From assembly GCF_000378765.1 (NCBI RefSeq), contig NZ_KB905343.1, positions 128,914 through 192,913 of the forward strand: a DNA stretch of 64,000 bases, in the 5' to 3' direction. Positions 19,680 through 28,407 of the stretch are shown one piece after another. A program made the position numbers and the translations under genes. The DNA is from Psychroflexus tropicus DSM 15496. Lineage in GTDB: Bacteria > Bacteroidota > Bacteroidia > Flavobacteriales > Flavobacteriaceae. The first letter of the stretch is position 1; every line of letters starts with the position of its first letter. The notes under the pieces are model-generated. The model was not told the DNA's origin. It ran no database searches and saw nothing but the letters and a program-made list of their open reading frames with translations.

Positions 19680-19687
19680 TAATTTTG
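19680..19687 (+). promoter_or_regulatory. -7 promoter box that decides the bamD start
   Basis: TAATTTTG matches TAnnTTTG. Transcription is expected 5-7 nt further on, near 19693. That is after the first in-frame ATG (19689) and before the second (19704), so the second ATG is the likely start. A TTG at 19651-19653 may be the -33 element, although the spacing is long. Confidence 0.5.
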
Positions 19688-19688
19688 C

Positions 19689-20528
19689 ATGATATTTAAT
19701 TTTATGAAGCAATTTGCAATTCTTTTGATATTGGTTTTTGGATTCACTTCTTGTAGTGAGTATCAAAAAGTCCTAAAAGAAAAAGAAATTTTACCTAAAT
19801 ACGAAATGGCGAAAGAGTTCTATGACAAAGGCATGGAGACTCAAAAGAACAAATATTTACGTAAATCTATACGTTTGTTCGAACAGATTATGCCTCAGTA
19901 TAAAGGTAAACCATCAGGAGAGACGGTGAGTTTCATGAATGCGAATGCGCATTACCTCATTGGAGATTATTTTCTTTCCGGTTACATGTTCGAACGGTTT
20001 ACAAAGTCCTATCCAAATAGTGAGAAGGTAGAGGAAGCTTTTTATAAAAGCGCTAAAAGTTATTATGAGGTTTCGCCAATCTACAGTAAAGACCAAGAGG
20101 ATACCAATAAAGCTTTAGCTAAACTTCAGTTTTATATCAACACCTATCCCGATGGACAGTTTTTTGCTGCTTCCAATGACATGATTCAGGAGTTGAGCCT
20201 CAAAATTGAAAGAAAATACTACGAGATTTCAAAACAGTATCATCATACAGAACGTTATAAAGCAGCGATACAATCTTTTGAAAATTATAACCTAAGGTTT
20301 CCAGGATCCAAATTTAGAGAAAAGGCATTTTATTATAGATTTGAATCAGCATACATACTAGCAATCAATAGTATCTCTGCTTTAGTGCCAGAACGATTGG
20401 CAGAGGCTAAAGGTTATTACGAGGATTATATCAAATATTATGGTGACTCTGAGAGTGAACTTGCAGCTAAGGCCAAAATTTACGCCCAAGACATAGAAGA
20501 ACGTACAAATACCCAAAACGAGATATGA
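19689..20528 (+). CDS. bamD: Outer-membrane assembly lipoprotein BamD
   Basis: A component of the BAM complex that folds beta-barrel proteins into the outer membrane. It has a lipobox FTSC (Cys22 from the first ATG) and then TPR-like helical repeats to the end, with YKGKPSGE, YLIGDYFLSGYMFERF and YPNSEKVEEAFYKSAKSYY segments typical of Bacteroidota BamD. The preferred start is ATG 19704, giving MKQFAILL directly before the hydrophobic core; the upstream ATG adds five residues that would probably precede the transcription start. The stop overlaps the omega gene (ATGA). Confidence 0.9.
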   Translation: MIFNFMKQFAILLILVFGFTSCSEYQKVLKEKEILPKYEMAKEFYDKGMETQKNKYLRKSIRLFEQIMPQYKGKPSGETVSFMNANAHYLIGDYFLSGYMFERFTKSYPNSEKVEEAFYKSAKSYYEVSPIYSKDQEDTNKALAKLQFYINTYPDGQFFAASNDMIQELSLKIERKYYEISKQYHHTERYKAAIQSFENYNLRFPGSKFREKAFYYRFESAYILAINSISALVPERLAEAKGYYEDYIKYYGDSESELAAKAKIYAQDIEERTNTQNEI

Positions 20529-20860
20529 ATTCAAATATCAAACACACAAACGCTCCAATAAGCACAACAACTATTAATAAGAATAAAGTTGATGAGCCAA
20601 CTGGTAACATTTATGAAGCGATTTCTATAGTTTCTAAACGTTCTAACCAGATCAATACTGAGATGAAAAAAGAGCTTTTAGAGAAACTTGATGAATTTGC
20701 AACTTACAACGAAAATCTAGATGAGGTTTTTGAAAATAAAGAGCAAATTGAAGTTTCTAAATACTACGAAAGGCTTCCAAAACCTCACTCCATTGCCATG
20801 GACGAATGGTTGGATGATAAAATTTACTACAGAAATACAAAGGATAATACAGAAGAATAA
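20525..20860 (+). CDS. rpoZ: DNA-directed RNA polymerase omega subunit (Bacteroidota Rpb6 type)
   Basis: A 111-residue protein of the Bacteroidota omega/Rpb6 family, which stabilises the beta' subunit. NIYEAISIVSKRSNQIN near residues 28-44 matches the conserved helix of omega. The C-terminal YYERLPKPHSIAMDEWL segment is characteristic of the Bacteroidota form rather than of E. coli omega. It overlaps bamD by 4 bp and lies 12 bp before coaBC, an order common in this phylum. Confidence 0.85.
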   Translation: MNSNIKHTNAPISTTTINKNKVDEPTGNIYEAISIVSKRSNQINTEMKKELLEKLDEFATYNENLDEVFENKEQIEVSKYYERLPKPHSIAMDEWLDDKIYYRNTKDNTEE

Positions 20861-20872
20861 TATTGTATCCTT

Positions 20873-22078
20873 ATGAGTATTTTAAGCGGCAAGCATATCC
20901 TATTAGGAATTACGGGTGGTATTGCCGCTTATAAATCTGCTTTTTTAGTCAGGTTACTAAAAAAAGCTGGGGCAGATGTCAAAGTGGTCATGACCCCAGA
21001 AGCAGAACAGTTTGTAACTCCTCTTACCCTTTCTACACTTTCAGAACAACCAGTTGTTTCTTCATTTACCGACGAGGAAAAAAATTGGAATAATCACGTT
21101 GACCTTGGTCTTTGGGCAGATCTTATGCTTGTGGCGCCTGTAACCGCCAACACCTTGTCTAAGATGGCTTCTGGCAATGCAAACAATCTATTAATTACCA
21201 CTTACCTTTCTGCTAAGTGCCCGGTCTATTTTGCGCCTGCCATGGATCTAGACATGTACAAACATGCTTCTTCCAAAGCCAGTATCGATAAGCTCATTAG
21301 TTTTGGGAATACATTTATTCAGCCAGAATCTGGTGAATTAGCTAGTGGACTAGTTGGGGAAGGACGAATGGCTGAACCACAACATATAGTTGATTTCTTA
21401 GAAAACGATATACTATCTCAACTTCCTCTGGTCAATCAAGTTGTGACGATAACTGCTGGACCTACTTATGAAGCTATAGATCCTGTAAGGTTCATAGGCA
21501 ATCATTCAAGCGGTAAAATGGGATTTGAATTAGCGCGTCGTGCACTAGATCTGGGAGCAAAAGTTAATTTAATCACTGGACCTACTCATTGTGAATTGAG
21601 TCATAACAATCTAAAAAGAATTGACGTTGTAAGTGCACAAGACATGTACGAAGCTGCCGTAAAGGTGTTTGACACTTCAAACATAGTCATTGCTTCAGCC
21701 GCTGTCTCAGACTATAAACCCAAGCAAAAGTTTGATCAAAAAATAAAGAAAAGTGAAGATTCCATGCGAATTGATCTTGAGCCCACTCCAGATATTTTAA
21801 AATACCTTGGAGAACTTAAGCAAGAGCAAATTTTGGTAGGTTTTGCTTTGGAAACCAATGATGAGGAGAAGAATGCAAAGTCAAAATTGAAAAGAAAAAA
21901 TTTGGACTTTATCGTCCTCAACTCATTAAATGATAAAGGAGCAGGATTTAAAAAAGAAACGAATAAGATTAAAATCATAACAAAATCAGAAGTCATTCGT
22001 TTTGATACTAAACCAAAACCTGAAGTGGCTAAAGATATTTTTGATTATATAAATAAACTTGTAAATGATGAGCTTTAA
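20873..22078 (+). CDS. coaBC: Bifunctional phosphopantothenoylcysteine decarboxylase/synthetase
   Basis: Converts 4'-phosphopantothenate and cysteine to 4'-phosphopantetheine on the CoA pathway. The CoaC half (1-190) has FMN-binding GITGGIAAYK, His75 in NNHVDL, APVTANT at 88-94 and PAMD at 122-125. The CoaB half (200-401) has ITAGPTYEAIDPVRFIGN and NDK motifs. Where the substrate-recognition clamp usually carries an active-site cysteine (Cys158 in E. coli), this protein reads LASG with Ser158. It overlaps the next gene by 14 bp. CoaE is also in the window at 30359. Confidence 0.93.
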   Translation: MSILSGKHILLGITGGIAAYKSAFLVRLLKKAGADVKVVMTPEAEQFVTPLTLSTLSEQPVVSSFTDEEKNWNNHVDLGLWADLMLVAPVTANTLSKMASGNANNLLITTYLSAKCPVYFAPAMDLDMYKHASSKASIDKLISFGNTFIQPESGELASGLVGEGRMAEPQHIVDFLENDILSQLPLVNQVVTITAGPTYEAIDPVRFIGNHSSGKMGFELARRALDLGAKVNLITGPTHCELSHNNLKRIDVVSAQDMYEAAVKVFDTSNIVIASAAVSDYKPKQKFDQKIKKSEDSMRIDLEPTPDILKYLGELKQEQILVGFALETNDEEKNAKSKLKRKNLDFIVLNSLNDKGAGFKKETNKIKIITKSEVIRFDTKPKPEVAKDIFDYINKLVNDEL

Positions 22079-22958
22079 ATATTTGCTTTTAATTCTTTGC
22101 TTTCCATTGATGGCTTCATCTCAAGTTTTAGAAGCGGAGGTCTATCTGGATGCTCAACAAACCGGAAGAAATCAACTCCCGATTTTCTCCACCCTTCAAA
22201 GGGATCTCACAGAGTTTATTAATAATACGAGTTGGACTAATGTCAATTACGAGCCTCATGAAAAGGTAAAATGTAGCTTTAATATCATCGTTCAGGCTTA
22301 TGATGCTGATAATTTTCAAGCTACGCTTCAGGTGCAGTCATCTCGACCTGTGTTTGGATCCTCTATGAATACGATTTTATTAAACATCAAAGACAACGAT
22401 TTTAATTTTACCTACAAAGAATTCGCCCCTTTAGATTATAATCCCAATGTTTTCACTAGCAACCTGATTTCGACAATTAGTTTTTATGTTTATACCATTT
22501 TAGGCTATGATGCAGATTCTTTTGTTGAAGGTGGGGGAGATGAGTTTTATGAAGAGGCCAGAAAGATAGTTAATGCTGCAAGGCAGCGCGGAGGTAATGG
22601 CTGGACAGAAGCAGGGGTTTCTCAAAGTAGATTCGGGATCAATAGAGATTTGCTTTCTGGAAATTTTTCAAATTTTAGAAAAGCGATCTATGTTTATCAT
22701 AGAATGGGTCTCGATATGATGCACAAGGATGTTGAAGAAGGCAAGGCGAATGTACTGACTGCCATCAATTTAATTTCTGAAAATTCTAAAAGCAGACCTA
22801 ATGCTGCTTTATTCAGGATATTTTTCGACTCGAAATCTGACGAAATCATGCAAATTTTAAACGGTGGTCCTGAAATGGACATCTCGTCTACCGTGAATAC
22901 CTTAACTCAAGTTGCTCCTGTACATAACAGAACCTGGCAGAGGATTGAACAAAAATAA
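22065..22958 (+). CDS. DUF4835 family protein (probable type IX secretion component PorD)
   Basis: A 297-residue exported protein with a signal peptide ending near MASSQ. I recognise it as the DUF4835 family that follows coaBC in Bacteroidota; some annotation systems call it T9SS protein PorD, and I treat that name as tentative. It begins ATG-ATG (22065 or 22068) inside the end of coaBC, so it is translationally coupled. The sequence contains no catalytic motif. The T9SS link would fit GldI and the T9SS cargo protein elsewhere in the window. Confidence 0.8.
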   Translation: MMSFKYLLLILCFPLMASSQVLEAEVYLDAQQTGRNQLPIFSTLQRDLTEFINNTSWTNVNYEPHEKVKCSFNIIVQAYDADNFQATLQVQSSRPVFGSSMNTILLNIKDNDFNFTYKEFAPLDYNPNVFTSNLISTISFYVYTILGYDADSFVEGGGDEFYEEARKIVNAARQRGGNGWTEAGVSQSRFGINRDLLSGNFSNFRKAIYVYHRMGLDMMHKDVEEGKANVLTAINLISENSKSRPNAALFRIFFDSKSDEIMQILNGGPEMDISSTVNTLTQVAPVHNRTWQRIEQK

Positions 22959-23020
22959 GTATCAAGATTACTTATTATTTAGTAGATTAGCTCTTCTAAA
23001 CTACAATAAATTTTTCGTTT

Positions 23021-24673
23021 GTGCTTAAGGTTCTTGGAATCAAAAATTTTGCTCTTATTGAAGATATCAGTATAGAATTTACTGATAATTTCTCTATAAT
23101 TACCGGTGAAACTGGTGCAGGAAAATCCATTATTCTTGGAGCTCTTTCATTGTTATTAGGTAAGCGAGCAGACCTGAGTTCTATAAGGGATTCAGAAAAA
23201 AAATGTGTTATTGAAGGGCATTTTTCTGTAGGCAAATTCAACCTGCAAAATCGTTTTGAAGACCTGGATTTAGATTATGAAGAAGAGACTATCATAAGAC
23301 GTGAAATTTTACCTTCTGGTAAATCCAGAGCATTTGTAAATGATACTCCAGTAAGATTAACCAACTTAAGTGAGCTAGGTGTTCACCTTATTGATATTCA
23401 TAGCCAGCATGAAACTCTCTCAATAGCCAATCCAGATTATCAATATGGTATCCTTGATACAGTTGCGCAAAATTTTGAAATTAAGTCAACGTATATCGAT
23501 AATTATAAGCTTCTTAACCAATACCGGAAGGAGTTTGAAGTATTAAAGTCCAGACAAGACAAAGCAGACGAAGCTTACGACTATAATGTATTCCTTTTAT
23601 CAGAATTAACTGAGGCCAACCTGAGGTTGGGTTTGCAAGAGGAACTTGAGGCTTCTCAAAGCAAACTTAGTCATGTTGAAGAACTTGAGGAGAAGTTAGG
23701 CTTATCCTTTCAGCAGATGGATGATGAATCTGTTGGGGTTTTGAGTCAACTAAGAGAAATTAATTTAAATTTAAAAAAAGCGTCTAAACTAGATCCTTCT
23801 TTATCTGAACTTTCTCAGCGATTAGAGAGTATCTGGATTGAGGCAGAAGATATTTCTTCAGAAACGCAGTCGCAGTTGGAAGCCTTAGATGCAGATCCTA
23901 GAGCTTTAGAGGAGGTAAATGATAAGCTGCAAACTATTTACACCTTACAAAAAAAGCACCATAAATCAGATATAGAGGGTTTGCTGGAGGTTAAAGATGA
24001 TCTCGAGGAACAAGTCTCTGTAAAAGATAATGCTGAAAAGGAGATAAAAAAAGCTGAAAAACTAATTACAGATCAAAAGACAAAGCTACTATCACTAGCT
24101 AAAGCTTTGTTTGAATCCAGAACTAAAGTCACTAAAAAGATTACAAATCTGGTTGAAAGCATGCTTAAAGACCTAGGAATACCTGATGCTAAGCTCGTCA
24201 TAGAGGGTAAATTTGACGCTGACTTCACCTTAAGAGGTGGGGACAGCTTTCAGTGGATGTTTTCTGCCAACAAAGGGAGTGAGCCTCAGGATATCAAGCG
24301 AGTAGCCTCTGGAGGGGAGTTGTCCAGGATAACCTTGACTATCAAGAGTTTATTAGCAGAATATGAAAATTTACCCACTATTATTTTTGATGAGATCGAT
24401 ACGGGAGTTTCAGGTGACATCGCTACCAAAATGGGTGCAATAATGAAGCGTATGTCTTCTTCACTTCAAGTTATTTCTATAACACATCTACCGCAAATCG
24501 CAGGTATGGGCAAACAACATTTGAAAGTCTATAAAACCATTGCCAACGAAAAAACCCAGTCCAACATCATGGTTTTAACAGAGAAGGATCGCGTTGTTGA
24601 GCTAGCAGAAATGCTTGGGGGTGATAAAACTTCCAAATCTGCTTTGGCTCATGCTCAATCTTTGTTAAAATGA
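23021..24673 (+). CDS. recN: DNA repair protein RecN
   Basis: An SMC-like ATPase for double-strand break repair. At 550 residues it has the N-terminal Walker A GETGAGKS near residues 31-38, long coiled coils at about 150-360, and a C-terminal half with the ABC signature RVASGGELSR near 427 and Walker B TIIFDEID near 455, followed by SITHLPQIA. The start is GTG 23021; the reading continues as LKVLGIKNFALIED, the usual RecN N-terminus. The 62-bp gap from the previous gene has a weak A+T hairpin (22954-22976). Confidence 0.94.
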   Translation: MLKVLGIKNFALIEDISIEFTDNFSIITGETGAGKSIILGALSLLLGKRADLSSIRDSEKKCVIEGHFSVGKFNLQNRFEDLDLDYEEETIIRREILPSGKSRAFVNDTPVRLTNLSELGVHLIDIHSQHETLSIANPDYQYGILDTVAQNFEIKSTYIDNYKLLNQYRKEFEVLKSRQDKADEAYDYNVFLLSELTEANLRLGLQEELEASQSKLSHVEELEEKLGLSFQQMDDESVGVLSQLREINLNLKKASKLDPSLSELSQRLESIWIEAEDISSETQSQLEALDADPRALEEVNDKLQTIYTLQKKHHKSDIEGLLEVKDDLEEQVSVKDNAEKEIKKAEKLITDQKTKLLSLAKALFESRTKVTKKITNLVESMLKDLGIPDAKLVIEGKFDADFTLRGGDSFQWMFSANKGSEPQDIKRVASGGELSRITLTIKSLLAEYENLPTIIFDEIDTGVSGDIATKMGAIMKRMSSSLQVISITHLPQIAGMGKQHLKVYKTIANEKTQSNIMVLTEKDRVVELAEMLGGDKTSKSALAHAQSLLK

Positions 24674-24706
24674 TTAACTTTACCGCATTGAATTTAAAAT
24701 AATACT

Positions 24707-25519
24707 ATGTCATATAATTTATTAAAAGGAAAACGAGGAATAATCTTTGGAGCTTTAGATGAAAACTCTATAGCATGGAAAACAGCTGAGCGCGCTCATG
24801 AAGAAGGAGCCACTTTTGTTTTAACAAATGCCCCAGTAGCTTTAAGAATGGGAACTATCAATACTTTGGCAGAAAAAACAAACTCAGAAGTGATTCCTGC
24901 AGATGCAACCAAAGTTGAAGACCTGGAGAATTTGATAGAAAAGTCTCAAGAGATCTTAGGTGGTAAAATAGATTTTGTTCTTCATTCTATCGGCATGTCT
25001 ATCAATGTAAGGAAGGGGAAACATTATACTGATCAAAATTACGATTGGACTCATAAAGGTCTAGATGTTTCTGCGATGTCTTTTCATAAATTGATGCAAA
25101 CGCTTCACAAAAAAGAGGCGATGAACGAGTGGGGAAGTATAGTGGCCTTAACCTACATGGCGGCTCAACGAGTCTTCCCGGATTACAATGATATGGCAGA
25201 CAATAAAGCTTACTTAGAATCTATAGCCAGGAGCTTTGGATACTTCTTCGGTAAAGATAAGAAAGTGAGGGTCAATACTATTTCTCAGTCACCCACACCA
25301 ACCTCTGCAGGTCAGGGTGTAAAAGGTTTTACCGGGTTTATGAACTATGCTGAAAAAATGTCTCCATTAGGAAACGCAACAGCATTGGAGTGTGCTGACT
25401 ATACGCTGACCTTGTTTTCTGACTTGACCAAAAAAGTTACACTGCAAAATCTATTTCACGATGGTGGATTTTCCAATATGGGAGTTAGTCAAGAAATCAT
25501 GGAGTCGATGAAAGATTAA
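24707..25519 (+). CDS. fabI: Enoyl-[acyl-carrier-protein] reductase (NADH) FabI
   Basis: Reduces enoyl-ACP in the last step of each fatty-acid elongation cycle. It is a 270-residue short-chain dehydrogenase fold. Tyr150, Tyr160 and Lys167 match the FabI catalytic pattern (Tyr146, Tyr156 and Lys163 in E. coli). The N-terminus has the GIIFGALDENSIAW coenzyme loop and HSIG near residue 93. A strong terminator follows 25 bp after the stop, closing the long forward gene run that begins near 18.2 kb. Confidence 0.95.
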   Translation: MSYNLLKGKRGIIFGALDENSIAWKTAERAHEEGATFVLTNAPVALRMGTINTLAEKTNSEVIPADATKVEDLENLIEKSQEILGGKIDFVLHSIGMSINVRKGKHYTDQNYDWTHKGLDVSAMSFHKLMQTLHKKEAMNEWGSIVALTYMAAQRVFPDYNDMADNKAYLESIARSFGYFFGKDKKVRVNTISQSPTPTSAGQGVKGFTGFMNYAEKMSPLGNATALECADYTLTLFSDLTKKVTLQNLFHDGGFSNMGVSQEIMESMKD

Positions 25520-25544
25520 CAAAATTTGAAATAATTCATCATAT

Positions 25545-25572
25545 AACCCTCCTCATTTAGGAGGGTTTTTTA
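25545..25572 (+). terminator. Rho-independent terminator after fabI
   Basis: A perfect 9-bp stem (AACCCTCCT with AGGAGGGTT) with a 5-nt loop, followed by a T-run. It ends the fabI transcript. Confidence 0.88.
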
Positions 25573-25685
25573 TTTGCAATAAAAATGAAATATTAGCAAT
25601 AATACATAATATTAACAGTATTGTGTCAATATTTAGTTAAAACAGTCAATATTATTTATAATCTTTCATAATAATTTAACTATAT

Positions 25686-25693
25686 TAGTTTTG
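25686..25693 (+). promoter_or_regulatory. -7 promoter box upstream of the T9SS cargo gene
   Basis: TAGTTTTG matches TAnnTTTG and lies 18 nt before the ATG at 25712, in a very A+T-rich 190-bp gap after the fabI terminator. No -33 TTG stands out. Confidence 0.45.
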
Positions 25694-25711
25694 AACTTAA
25701 AATAATTAATT

Positions 25712-28333
25712 ATGAAAAGAATTACAATGACTTTAATGGGTCTTGTTTTTGCATTTTCTGCAAATGCACAAGATCTTGCAATGAAATCAAATTCGAAGGT
25801 TCCAGTATTTGAATCTCAAAAAGCTGTTTTGTACGAAGCACTTCCTGGACCTAACGGTAATGGTATTGTATCTGTGTATTCTAATGCACCAGATGATCTT
25901 GGAGTTTACACTGCAGATGATTTTAATCTTGCTGAAGACTCAGATATAACTTCCGTAACTGCGTTTGGTTTTAATAATGGAGCAAATTTTGTTGCGGATT
26001 TTACAGGTTTGGATGTTTATATCTATGATAACTCTACTTCAAATACCCCAGCTGGAGATCCAACTTTACCTGGCTCTGGTGTGCTTGAAATTGTTAATCT
26101 CGATGCCGCAGATCCTGCAATTACTGTTGTTGGCAGTGGCGAGGAGATTACTGTAGACATTGTTGCAGCTTTGGGATCACCAGTAACGCTAAGTGCTGGA
26201 GATTACTGGATCACATTTGCACCTCGTATGAATATACCTGGTTTTGATGGGACTCTAAGATGGAATCATTTTGCTTCAGGTGAAGATGTTACTGGAGTAG
26301 GTGAACCTCATTTAATTGATCCAGGAAACGCTTTTGGCGGCGGTTTTTTAGACTGGACACCATTATCGGGCTTGGGCATTACAGACCAGGGCGGTTTGGC
26401 ATTTAGAATTGAAGGGGAGCCAGCAGCGGAATTTCCACTGCCATATTGTGGTCCTTTAGACTTTACCTCTTCGGTTGAGCCGATCTCAAATGTAGAATTT
26501 GCTGGCATTGCTAATACATCAGATCCTGCAGTTGGTGCCACCCCAGCCCACGAAGACTTTACAAGCATTAGTGGGGAGGTTTTAGCTGGAGAATCTTATG
26601 ATATTGTTCTAGAAGGTAATACTGATGGTGACTTCACCAATCGTTTTGCTGTATTTATAGACTGGAATCAAAATGAAGTTTTAGATGACGCTGGAGAGGT
26701 TTATGAAATTACAACTACATTAGTTAATTCTAACGGTGCTGATGGACAACAAGTCATCCAAACCTTGGATGTTCCTGTCGATGCCCTAGAAGGTGAGACT
26801 CGAATGAGAGTTAAGAAGTTGTTTGGAACTACCAACTATTTAGATCCATGTCTTGGTACTGGATTTGGACAAGCTGAAGATTACTCAATTAATGTATCAA
26901 TACCATCAGCTAGGGTTCAAGTAGTTCATAACGCTCCAGACCCAGCTGCAGAAGTGGTCGATGTATATTTAAATGGAGATTTACTTTTGGATGATTTTGA
27001 ATTTAGAACTGCTAGTCCATTTGTTGATGCTCCAGCAAACACGCCTATCACTATTGATATTGCACCTGGTACAAGTACTGATGTTTCTGAAAGTATATTT
27101 TCGGTAAGTCCAACACTAGTAGATGGTGAAACCTATATCGTGGTTGCTGATGGTGTGTTAGACCCTTCATTATTTGACGACTCTGTAAATGCCATAGCCT
27201 TCAATCTTGAGGTATTTGCAGGAGCAAGAGAAGCAGCAGCTTCTGCTGGTAACACAGATGTATTAGTACATCATGGTTCTCCTGATGCTCCTACGGTTGA
27301 TGTTGTAAATCAAGGTAATGGAGGTGTATTGGTAGATGATATAAGTTACCCAGAATTTCAAGGTTACTTAGAGTTACCAACAGGAAATTATGTTTTAGAT
27401 GTGACTACAGCCGATAATTCTGCTGTTGTTGAAAGTTATTTAGCATTACTAGCAACATTTGGCTTAGAAGATGCAGCAGTTACTGTATTTGCCTCCGGAT
27501 TTTTAGATCCTGCCGCGAATCAGAATGGACCTGCTTTTGGACTTTGGGTGTCTTTAGCGAGTGGCGGACCACTAGTTGAGTTGCCTACCCAAGATACAGA
27601 TCCAGGTTTCCCAGGCTTCTATTGTGGACCTTTAGATTTTACAATTGACGTAGAACCAATATCGAACGTTGAATTTTCTGATATGACTAATCCAACTGAT
27701 CCCGCTGTTAACGCTTCACCTGCTCATGAAGATTTTACAGGAATTACAGTAAATGTCAATGCTGGAGAATCTTATGAGATTGTGCTTGAAGGAAATACCG
27801 CTGGTAATTTTACGAATAGATTTGCAGTGTTTATAGACTGGAACCAAGATTTCCTTTTTGATGGTCCTAATGAAGTGTATGAAATCACTCAAACCATTAC
27901 AAATTCAAATGGAGCAGATGGCCAGCAGGCTGTTCAGGTGCTTGATGTGCCAGCAGATGCCCCAGATGGAGAAACACGTATGAGAGTGAAAAAGATATTT
28001 GGTACTACTGGATATTTAGACCCTTGTGCTGGAGCATCTTTTGGTCAAGCTGAAGATTATACGGTAAGTGTAGGAACCTTATCTAGCGATAATTTTGAGA
28101 ATACAATTGATTTCTCTTTCTATCCAAACCCTGTGAAAGACATACTTTCTATTTCGACTCAGTCTTCTGTTGAGAGCTTAAAAGTTTACAATATGTTGGG
28201 CCAGTTAGTTAAGGAAACTTCTCCTAATTCTGCTAATCCTCAAATTAGCTTAAGTGAATTCAATTCAGGTGTTTACTTAGTCTCTATGGAAGTAGAAGGA
28301 CGAGTAGAAACTTTTAGAGTTATGAAACAGTAA
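25712..28333 (+). CDS. T9SS-secreted protein with two GEVED repeats and DUF4397-like domains
   Basis: An 873-residue surface or secreted protein. Residues 1-19 are a signal peptide ending NANAQ. An unassigned N-terminal domain covers about 25-235. Two near-identical GEVED-type domains lie at about 245-394 and 637-787, each with NRFAVFIDWNQ and ending in GQAEDY. Between them are two DUF4397-like segments beginning VQVVHNAPDPAAE (about 400) and VLVHHGSPDAP (about 530). The C-terminus from about 797 is a type A T9SS sorting domain (FYPNPVKD, then KVYNMLGQLV, ending VMKQ). It is acidic, has few lysines, and stands alone between two terminators. Adhesion or matrix binding is a guess. Confidence 0.88.
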   Translation: MKRITMTLMGLVFAFSANAQDLAMKSNSKVPVFESQKAVLYEALPGPNGNGIVSVYSNAPDDLGVYTADDFNLAEDSDITSVTAFGFNNGANFVADFTGLDVYIYDNSTSNTPAGDPTLPGSGVLEIVNLDAADPAITVVGSGEEITVDIVAALGSPVTLSAGDYWITFAPRMNIPGFDGTLRWNHFASGEDVTGVGEPHLIDPGNAFGGGFLDWTPLSGLGITDQGGLAFRIEGEPAAEFPLPYCGPLDFTSSVEPISNVEFAGIANTSDPAVGATPAHEDFTSISGEVLAGESYDIVLEGNTDGDFTNRFAVFIDWNQNEVLDDAGEVYEITTTLVNSNGADGQQVIQTLDVPVDALEGETRMRVKKLFGTTNYLDPCLGTGFGQAEDYSINVSIPSARVQVVHNAPDPAAEVVDVYLNGDLLLDDFEFRTASPFVDAPANTPITIDIAPGTSTDVSESIFSVSPTLVDGETYIVVADGVLDPSLFDDSVNAIAFNLEVFAGAREAAASAGNTDVLVHHGSPDAPTVDVVNQGNGGVLVDDISYPEFQGYLELPTGNYVLDVTTADNSAVVESYLALLATFGLEDAAVTVFASGFLDPAANQNGPAFGLWVSLASGGPLVELPTQDTDPGFPGFYCGPLDFTIDVEPISNVEFSDMTNPTDPAVNASPAHEDFTGITVNVNAGESYEIVLEGNTAGNFTNRFAVFIDWNQDFLFDGPNEVYEITQTITNSNGADGQQAVQVLDVPADAPDGETRMRVKKIFGTTGYLDPCAGASFGQAEDYTVSVGTLSSDNFENTIDFSFYPNPVKDILSISTQSSVESLKVYNMLGQLVKETSPNSANPQISLSEFNSGVYLVSMEVEGRVETFRVMKQ

Positions 28334-28358
28334 TGTGATATAACCTAATTTCTTAATG

Positions 28359-28388
28359 AATCCCGAAGCTAAGCTTCGGGATTTTTTA
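28359..28388 (+). terminator. Rho-independent terminator after the T9SS cargo gene
   Basis: An almost perfect palindrome, AATCCCGAAG with CTTCGGGATT around a 5-nt loop, followed by T-rich sequence. It lies 26 bp after the stop codon. Confidence 0.88.
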
Positions 28389-28407
28389 TTTGTAATACCT
28401 TTACAGC

